Under the pieces are notes generated by a model that saw nothing but the letters and a program-made list of their open reading frames with translations, was not told where the DNA came from and searched no databases. 11,268 nucleotides of DNA from Chloroflexota bacterium (GTDB lineage Bacteria; Chloroflexota; Dehalococcoidia; Tepidiformales; Tepidiformaceae): positions 1 through 11,268 of the forward strand of contig JANXYE010000501.1 in NCBI GenBank assembly GCA_025350285.1, given 5' to 3'. Below are positions 6,982 to 11,268 of this stretch, piece after piece (the stretch's first letter is position 1; the number at the start of each line of letters is the position of its first letter). The position numbers were made by a program, and so were the translations under genes.

Positions 6982-8664
6982 GTGGAGAGGAACGACACCA
7001 GCTTCGGCCAGCGGGTCCGAGCGGCCCGGATTGCGGCGGGCCTGACGCAGCAGAGCCTCGCCGCCGCCGCCAGCATCCCCAAGGCGACACTCGTGAGCTG
7101 GGAGACCGGCCGCCGCTGGCCGCGCGATCCGGCCGTCATCCGCCGTCTTGGCTCCGTGCTCGGGCTGGGGACGGCGCCGCTCGATAGCTTCCTCGCCTCA
7201 GCCGGGCAGGGCCCCGAACACCGTGGCCTGCTGAAGCGCATGGAGGAGCACCGCAAGCCGCTTACGACCACCGCCGGCTGGGTCCAGTCCTACCCCTGGC
7301 CGTGCATGGCTATCAACGAACGCCGCGAGATCATCGCCTGGAATGCCGCCTCCAACGCCGTCGCCGAGACTGAGCTCGGCAGCCGGCTCCCCAACCCCGA
7401 AGACCGCAACCTGCTCTGGATGGCCGCCACGCCGTGGTTTAAGGAGCGCCTCACGAACTGGCCGGAACTCATCGGCCGCCTCATCTCCTCGCTCAAAATG
7501 GACGGCCACACCAATCCGGAGGCGCTCACGACGGCCTGGATGATGGCGCTCGTCGGCCGAATCGCCGCCGAATACCCCCAGGTGATGATGGAGATAGGGG
7601 CACTCTTCGCCTCCGCCCAGCCGTGGCTGGATGGCGAACGCAACCTCCACCGTGTCGAGTGGACGGTCTCCTCCGGCGAGCGCCTCGCTTTCGCCTGCGC
7701 CTTCCGCGAATGGAGTGTCTTTGATGGCATCTTCGTCATGGACTGGCACCCCTCGAACGGTCAGACCTGGGAGTGGCTCTCCGGGCAACCACCGACCCCG
7801 CCGCGCGACACGGCGCCGCCCCTCCTTCCCTGGCCAGAGACGCTACGGCGGGCGCGTAGCGGCGTCTCGCTCACGCGTAAGCAGCTCCAAGAGCGGACGC
7901 GTATTCCGGCGGCGACGATCTACGCGTACGAAACGGGCCGCCGCCGGCCGCCACGCGAAACGCTCCTGCGCCTCGGGCGGGCCTTGAGCCTCCCGGCCTC
8001 CGAACTCAACCAATGTCTGAACGCCCTTGCCTACGCGGGCGAGCCATCCGATTTCGCCCGCTTCCTCCTCGGCGAGCCGCCCGCCCTTGGGCAGATGGCG
8101 TGGAAGCCCGCGATGGCCCCGGATTCGTATCAGCGCAGCCTCGCCACGGTGGACGACCTCCCCTGGCCCGCCCTCATCCTCGGGCCCCGCTGCGAGGTGC
8201 TCGCCGGCAATGGCCCCATGCGGCGGCTCATCGACTGGACGACCCTCGAAACGGTCCAGGGCCACGAAGGCCCGCATTTGCTGCAATTGCTCCTGAGCGA
8301 TGGCTTCCGGGCGGGCTGCTTGAACTGGGACGAGGTGATGGATGACATCGTGCCCGGCGCTATTGTCGCGCTCGTGCAGGGCCGCACCGAAGGCGGTTCG
8401 CGCTTGCCGTTTGGGCGGGTTGTCCACCATCTCCGGCGTCACAACGCAGACGCGCTTTCGGCCATGGAGCGCATCTGGGACGCCCGCGAAACGGCTGAGC
8501 AGCCCCCGCGCATCGCGACTACCCTTCGCTACCGCACGCCCGCCGGCGATGAGCTCGCCTTTCATTGCCTCATCGACGTCGCGAACACGTTTTACCCCGT
8601 CTCCTCGGTGGATCTCCACCCCGCTGACGCCGCCACCTGGCGCTGGGTGGAAGGCCGCGGCTGA
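6982..8664 (+). CDS. Duplicated XRE-family regulator: two [HTH + MmyB-like sensor] modules
   Basis: A 560-aa transcription regulator built from two similar halves. Module 1: XRE helix-turn-helix at about residues 8-62 (FGQRVRAARIAAGLTQQSLA..., ending in WETGRRWPRDP), then a ligand-binding-type domain at about 100-268 with the MmyB-like opening YPWPCMAINERREIIAWN and the closing D254-W-H-P...TWEWL. Module 2: a second HTH at about 284-337 (WPETLRRARSGVSLTRKQL..., ending in YETGRRRPPRE), then a second sensor at about 390-560 (LPWPALILGPRCEVLAGN ... DLHPADAATWRWV). MmyB-like proteins normally have one HTH and one sensor of roughly this half length. One chain may thus act as a pseudo-dimer on a palindrome such as O1. 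The frame extends upstream to 6058, but that part is antisense to the monooxygenase; GTG 6982 fits the promoter. Ligand unknown; autoregulation is inferred from O1/O2. Confidence 0.88.
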   Translation: MERNDTSFGQRVRAARIAAGLTQQSLAAAASIPKATLVSWETGRRWPRDPAVIRRLGSVLGLGTAPLDSFLASAGQGPEHRGLLKRMEEHRKPLTTTAGWVQSYPWPCMAINERREIIAWNAASNAVAETELGSRLPNPEDRNLLWMAATPWFKERLTNWPELIGRLISSLKMDGHTNPEALTTAWMMALVGRIAAEYPQVMMEIGALFASAQPWLDGERNLHRVEWTVSSGERLAFACAFREWSVFDGIFVMDWHPSNGQTWEWLSGQPPTPPRDTAPPLLPWPETLRRARSGVSLTRKQLQERTRIPAATIYAYETGRRRPPRETLLRLGRALSLPASELNQCLNALAYAGEPSDFARFLLGEPPALGQMAWKPAMAPDSYQRSLATVDDLPWPALILGPRCEVLAGNGPMRRLIDWTTLETVQGHEGPHLLQLLLSDGFRAGCLNWDEVMDDIVPGAIVALVQGRTEGGSRLPFGRVVHHLRRHNADALSAMERIWDARETAEQPPRIATTLRYRTPAGDELAFHCLIDVANTFYPVSSVDLHPADAATWRWVEGRG

Positions 8665-8693
8665 GCTTGCGCGACGCGCGGCCTCGCACCGGC

Positions 8694-8699
8694 TACTCT
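8694..8699 (+). promoter_or_regulatory. Weak -10 candidate of the thiolase-DUF35 operon
   Basis: TACTCT matches TATAAT only at the key TA...T positions. It would give a leader of about 20 nt before the ATG at 8728. The only -35-like partner, TTGCGC (8668-8673), is 20 nt away, which is too far for confidence. Co-transcription from the regulator gene is possible too, since only 63 nt separate the reading frames. Confidence 0.25.
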
Positions 8700-8727
8700 G
8701 TTGGCCCATCACCATCCGGGGTACGCC

Positions 8728-9921
8728 ATGTCCCTTCGAGGCAAGTCCGCCATCGTCGGCATCGCCGAGTTCAAGCCCATGCGCTACACCGAGGGGGCGA
8801 CCACTCTCGGGATGCTCGCAGAAGTCGCCCGCGATGCCATCGCCGATGCGGGCTTCGAACTGGGCGAGATCGACGGCATCTGCGTCGAGGGCTTCGCCGA
8901 GGCGCCGTTCGAAGCGCCGGCGACGATCGTCGAATACCTGGGACTCGATGTGAAGTTCGCCGAGATCGTCGACCTTGGCGGCGCCTCCGGGGCGGGGATG
9001 GTCGTCCGGGCGGCGGCAGCCATCAGCGCCGGTCTCTGCGAAACCGTGGTCTGCACGACGGCCACGCGCCGCGAGCGCCGCACCACCGAAGGCCCGAAGC
9101 GCTCAGCCTCGGCAGGCTTCTCCGGCCGCCGCGTTGATCGCACGCCCGTGACGGAGTTCGACGCGCCCTACGGCGCGATCGGTGCGAACTACGGCTACGC
9201 GATGATCGCCAACCGCTACATGTACGAATACGGCGTGAAGCCCGAGACGCTCGCAAAGATCGCGGTCGCCCAGCGCTACAACGCCTGCCACAACCCGGAT
9301 GCGCTCTTCTTCGGCCAGCCGATCACGATTGAGGACGTGCTCAACTCGCCGGTCATCGTCGATCCGCTCCACCTGCTGGAGATCGTGATGCCCGTGGCCG
9401 GGGCCGCCGCGGTCGTCGTCACCAGCGCTCGCAAGGCGAAGAAACTGAAGAAGCCCGCCGCCTACGTCCTCGGGGCTGGCGGCCACACCACCCATCGCAG
9501 CATCACCTTCGCGCCCAGCCTCACGACCACCGCCATCAAGGGCAGCGCGGACCAGGCGTTCGCGATGGCCGGCATCCGGCGCCGCGACATCGACGTGGCG
9601 AGCATCTACGACTGCTACACCATCACCGTGCTGCTCACCATCGAAGATGCCGGGTTCGCGAAGAAGGGCCGCGGCGGCGCCTTCATCGACGAGCACAACC
9701 TCCAGTTCGATGGCGACTTTCCGCTCAACCCGCACGGCGGCCAGCTCTCGTTCGGGCAGGCGGGCGCGGCGGGCGGGATGTCGCACGTCACGGAGGCGGC
9801 CCGCCAGGTGATGGGCCGCGCCCGTGGGCGACAGGTGAAGAAGTGTGAGTTCGCCTTCGTCAACGGCAATGGCGGGATCATGAGCGACCAGGCCTCGCTC
9901 ATCCTCGGGAGGAACTCATGA
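8728..9921 (+). CDS. Thiolase-like protein lacking thiolase catalytic residues (SCPx/Ltp2-like)
   Basis: A 397-aa thiolase-superfamily protein of the SCP2-thiolase-like subgroup, probably acting on acyl-CoA in the cytosol. The nucleophile motif C-x-S-G reads G85-A-S-G; the SCP2-type HDCF motif reads Y294-D-C-Y; the GHP motif in N-x-x-GG...GHP reads GGQLSFG-Q344-A; the C-terminal Cys motif reads N379-G-N-G-G. So both cysteines and both oxyanion-hole histidines are absent, and classical thiolysis is unlikely. Known relatives with such losses, the Ltp2-type partners of DUF35 proteins, are retro-aldolases on CoA thioesters in steroid side-chain breakdown and carry tyrosines at the two histidine positions; here one is Tyr, the other Gln. 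ATG 8728 is preferred over an in-frame TTG at 8701. Its stop overlaps the DUF35 ATG (ATGA). Family certain, reaction unknown. Confidence 0.9.
   Translation: MSLRGKSAIVGIAEFKPMRYTEGATTLGMLAEVARDAIADAGFELGEIDGICVEGFAEAPFEAPATIVEYLGLDVKFAEIVDLGGASGAGMVVRAAAAISAGLCETVVCTTATRRERRTTEGPKRSASAGFSGRRVDRTPVTEFDAPYGAIGANYGYAMIANRYMYEYGVKPETLAKIAVAQRYNACHNPDALFFGQPITIEDVLNSPVIVDPLHLLEIVMPVAGAAAVVVTSARKAKKLKKPAAYVLGAGGHTTHRSITFAPSLTTTAIKGSADQAFAMAGIRRRDIDVASIYDCYTITVLLTIEDAGFAKKGRGGAFIDEHNLQFDGDFPLNPHGGQLSFGQAGAAGGMSHVTEAARQVMGRARGRQVKKCEFAFVNGNGGIMSDQASLILGRNS
9907..9912 (+). promoter_or_regulatory. Ribosome binding site of the DUF35 gene
   Basis: GGGAGG lies 5 nt before the ATG at 9918 and inside the end of the thiolase-like gene. 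With the ATGA overlap it argues for coupled translation of the two subunits. Confidence 0.75.
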
Positions 9922-10364
9922 GCGACGAAACGCCAGCCCCACCGACCGCGGCGCGCCCGTACAAGAAGCCGCTCCCGGAACCGATGACGGCCTCGCGACC
10001 GTTCTGGGATGCCGCCCGAGAGCATCGCCTGCTCCTCCAGCGTTCGCGGAAGACGGGCAAGTACCTCTTCTACCCGCGCGGCGTCTCACCCTTCGCCACG
10101 GATGATGAACTCGAGTGGGTGGAAGCCAGCGGCCGGGGCACGGTCTACTCGTACACGCTCGCTCGCCGCCCCACGGCGCCCCAATGGGGCGACGACTGCC
10201 CCTACGCCATCGCCATCATCGAACTCGAAGAAGGCCCGCACATGACGGCGAACCTTGTGGATTGTGACCTCGACGCCGTGAAAATCGGCATGCCAGTGGT
10301 CGCCACGTATAGCGATGTCACGCCAGAGGTCACGCTGGTCAACTTCCGCCCCGTGGCAACCTGA
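9918..10364 (+). CDS. DUF35 (OB-fold acyl-CoA-associated) protein without its zinc cysteines
   Basis: A 148-aa DUF35-family protein, the usual partner of SCPx-type thiolases, in which an N-terminal rubredoxin-like zinc ribbon precedes an OB fold. Residues about 28-66 (RPFWDAAREHRLLLQRSRKTG ... FYPRGVSPFA) align with the ribbon, and WVEASGRGTVYSYT (about 67-80) is the conserved OB-fold entry. The expected C-x2-C...C-x2-C is replaced by S43/T46 and S57/A60, so no zinc can be bound in the normal way; the only cysteines are C94 and C116, elsewhere. A Pro-rich ~25-residue tail leads in. By analogy with Ltp2-DUF35 and archaeal thiolase-DUF35 complexes it probably binds the preceding protein and helps hold CoA substrate. 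The start is fixed by the Shine-Dalgarno and the ATGA overlap. Family: high confidence; exact role: inferred. Confidence 0.88.
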   Translation: MSDETPAPPTAARPYKKPLPEPMTASRPFWDAAREHRLLLQRSRKTGKYLFYPRGVSPFATDDELEWVEASGRGTVYSYTLARRPTAPQWGDDCPYAIAIIELEEGPHMTANLVDCDLDAVKIGMPVVATYSDVTPEVTLVNFRPVAT

Positions 10365-10696
10365 TCGTCGGGTCATCTCCCCTCTCCCGCGGAGTTGTCC
10401 GGGAAGGCTTGGGGCAGCCGCCCACGGTCTGAGCGTCCCTTCGTCCCGCGAATAGCAGAACCGGCCGGCGACGCACTCCTGGCAGTGCGCGCGGTACCCC
10501 GAGATTGGCAGCCAGGCGCGCGGTCCGGGCACGACGAATGACGCCGATATCGACGGGCTCGCGACCCCTGAACGGCACGATGTTTGCCGGGGAGTGAGTT
10601 CCTTGCGGGCGCGTGCTGGTCACGATCAGACCTACGACGCGGCACACCGCCCTGATTACACGCCGGCACCATTGGCGGTACTGAGGAGACGGCACG
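10365..10696. other. 332-nt convergent intergenic stretch, no gene recognised
   Basis: It lies between the DUF35 stop and the stop of the minus-strand permease. Small frames exist on both strands but none resembles a protein family, and they are shared with neighbouring genes. No tRNA-like fold, T-tract terminator or insertion-sequence end is seen. A 5-bp stem (TCCCG 10385-10389 / CGGGA 10400-10404) is too weak to call. A 9-bp direct repeat GCGCGCGGT occurs at 10487-10495 and 10516-10524, each preceded by GGCAG. It may be decayed coding sequence, but I cannot name a source. Confidence 0.5.
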
Positions 10697-11268
10697 CTAA
10701 CGGTTGCGGAGGCGCGGATCGAGGACATCGCGGAGGGCGTCCCCGAGCAAGTTGAAGCCGAGTACAACGAGGCTTAGCGCGAGGCCCGGGAAAATGGCCA
10801 TCCAGGGAGCGTGCGTGAAGTAGCGCCGGGCGTTGCCGCTGAGGTCGGCGCCCCAGGACGGCGTTGGCGGCGGCGTACCGAGGCCCAGGAAACTCAGAGC
10901 GGCCTCGACGAGGATAGCCGCACCGAGAAGCGACGTCCCGATGACGATGACCGCGGCGGCGATGTTGGGCAGGATGTGGCGGAACATGATACGTCCAGAA
11001 GTAGCGCCCGTGGCGCGTGCCGCTTCGACATAGAGCCCCTGTTTTTCGGACAAGACGATGCCGCGCATGATGCGGCCGACACCGGGGATGATGGCTATCC
11101 CAACGACGACCATGAGCTTGCCGATGCCGGGCCCGATCAAATCGCGCTTCAAGACGAACGCGATCTCGCCCTCCGCGCGCGGCTGGATCAGCTCGCGCCC
11201 GATCGGCATCGCCGCGCCGTCTTCATGGCGCATGCGGTCGGTGAGATAGCCGAAGTCGGGCTGGTGCA
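10697..11268 (-). CDS. ABC transporter permease (DppC/OppC type), C-terminal half, fused in frame to a hydratase fragment; runs off window
   Basis: Reading leftward, the frame is open from the window edge to the stop at 10697. The part at about 10697-11134 is the C-terminal half of a peptide/nickel-type ABC permease: LMVVVGIAIIPGVGRIMRGIVL (membrane), the cytoplasmic ATPase-contact EAA loop EAARATGATSGRIMFRHILPN, then SFLGLGTPPPTPSWG and the closing FPGLALSLVVLGFNLLGDALRDVLDPRLR, which is the family's usual C-terminus. A normal DppC has about 280-300 residues with three further membrane segments upstream; these are missing. Instead residues of a 2-oxopent-4-enoate-hydratase-type enzyme precede it in frame. 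An ATG at 11231-11233 is internal to that fragment. The product could not form a normal permease, so this is either a rearranged gene remnant or a mis-joined assembly. Permease identity is near certain. Confidence 0.88.
   Translation of the reverse strand, partial: HQPDFGYLTDRMRHEDGAAMPIGRELIQPRAEGEIAFVLKRDLIGPGIGKLMVVVGIAIIPGVGRIMRGIVLSEKQGLYVEAARATGATSGRIMFRHILPNIAAAVIVIGTSLLGAAILVEAALSFLGLGTPPPTPSWGADLSGNARRYFTHAPWMAIFPGLALSLVVLGFNLLGDALRDVLDPRLRNR
11120..11268 (-). pseudogene. Internal fragment of a 2-keto-4-pentenoate hydratase (MhpD family)
   Basis: The first ~48 visible codons read HQPDFGYLTDRMRHEDG..., then IGRELIQPRAEGEIAFVLKRDLIGPG. This follows the MhpD/BphH-type hydratase pattern QPDFG-x-L..DM......IP.SR..QPR.E.EIA.VL.RDL closely, including the E-x-E metal ligands (here EGE). 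Similarity stops at GPG(I), encoded at about 11123-11134, where permease sequence begins. The 5' part of the hydratase would lie outside the window; its 3' two-thirds, which should follow, are absent here. The family acts in meta-cleavage pathways of aromatic or steroid breakdown. Confidence 0.75.

Noticed and set aside
8701..8727. TTG start adding a His-rich leader to the thiolase-like protein
   Set aside because: The family begins near MSLRGKSAIVGI; the TTG would sit 1 nt after the only -10 candidate.
10339..10767. Minus-strand frame across the convergent intergenic region as a gene
   Set aside because: It overlaps both the DUF35 and permease ends, has no recognisable motif, and has shadow-like Arg/Pro/Ser composition.

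Overview
The window is high-GC DNA, dense with genes, and carries ordinary chromosomal genes: protein export, pyrimidine and folate biosynthesis, a regulator, and CoA-type catabolism. No phage, plasmid, insertion sequence, CRISPR or RNA gene is visible. High GC, frequent GTG starts, few Shine-Dalgarno sequences, and -10-like boxes 6-7 nt before some start codons (suggesting leaderless mRNAs) fit a high-GC bacterium. A Chloroflexota (Dehalococcoidia-like) origin is my best guess, but it is an inference from style and gene content and is not proven.

Layout. 1-2294 (+): the 3' part of an unrecognised Pro/Ala/Glu/Trp-rich, probably disordered protein, then signal peptidase I (lepB) with an unusually long cytosolic N-terminal extension. 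2354-4758 (+): orotate phosphoribosyltransferase (pyrE), a striking 93-nt inverted repeat whose arms are each three 8-nt units, a DinB-family metal-site protein, and a divergent dihydropteroate synthase (folP) that overlaps dinB by 4 nt. 4759-6813 (-): a polytopic DUF2157-like membrane protein whose stop codon directly abuts that of folP, and an FMN-dependent nitronate monooxygenase-like enzyme. 6814-6981: a divergent control region with an 18-bp near-perfect palindrome, a second copy 23 bp away, and a promoter that appears to put the transcript start on the regulator's GTG codon. 6982-8664 (+): a regulator made of two tandem copies of an [XRE helix-turn-helix + MmyB-like sensor] module. 8728-10364 (+): a thiolase-like protein that has lost the thiolase catalytic residues, translationally coupled to a DUF35 protein that has lost all four zinc cysteines. 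10365-10696: no recognisable gene. 10697-11268 (-): an open frame joining the start of a 2-oxopent-4-enoate-hydratase-type enzyme to the C-terminal half of a DppC/OppC-type ABC permease.

How they work together. pyrE, dinB and folP serve or sit beside nucleotide and folate metabolism; only dinB-folP is clearly coupled. The XRE regulator probably represses itself and could also control the divergent monooxygenase. The thiolase-like/DUF35 pair resembles the degenerate-thiolase/DUF35 complexes known as CoA-thioester aldolases (Ltp2-DUF35 type), so C-C bond cleavage or another acyl-CoA reaction is more likely than classical thiolysis. The points most worth checking are the duplicated regulator with its operators, the doubly degenerate thiolase/DUF35 pair, and the hydratase-permease chimera, which may be an assembly artefact.
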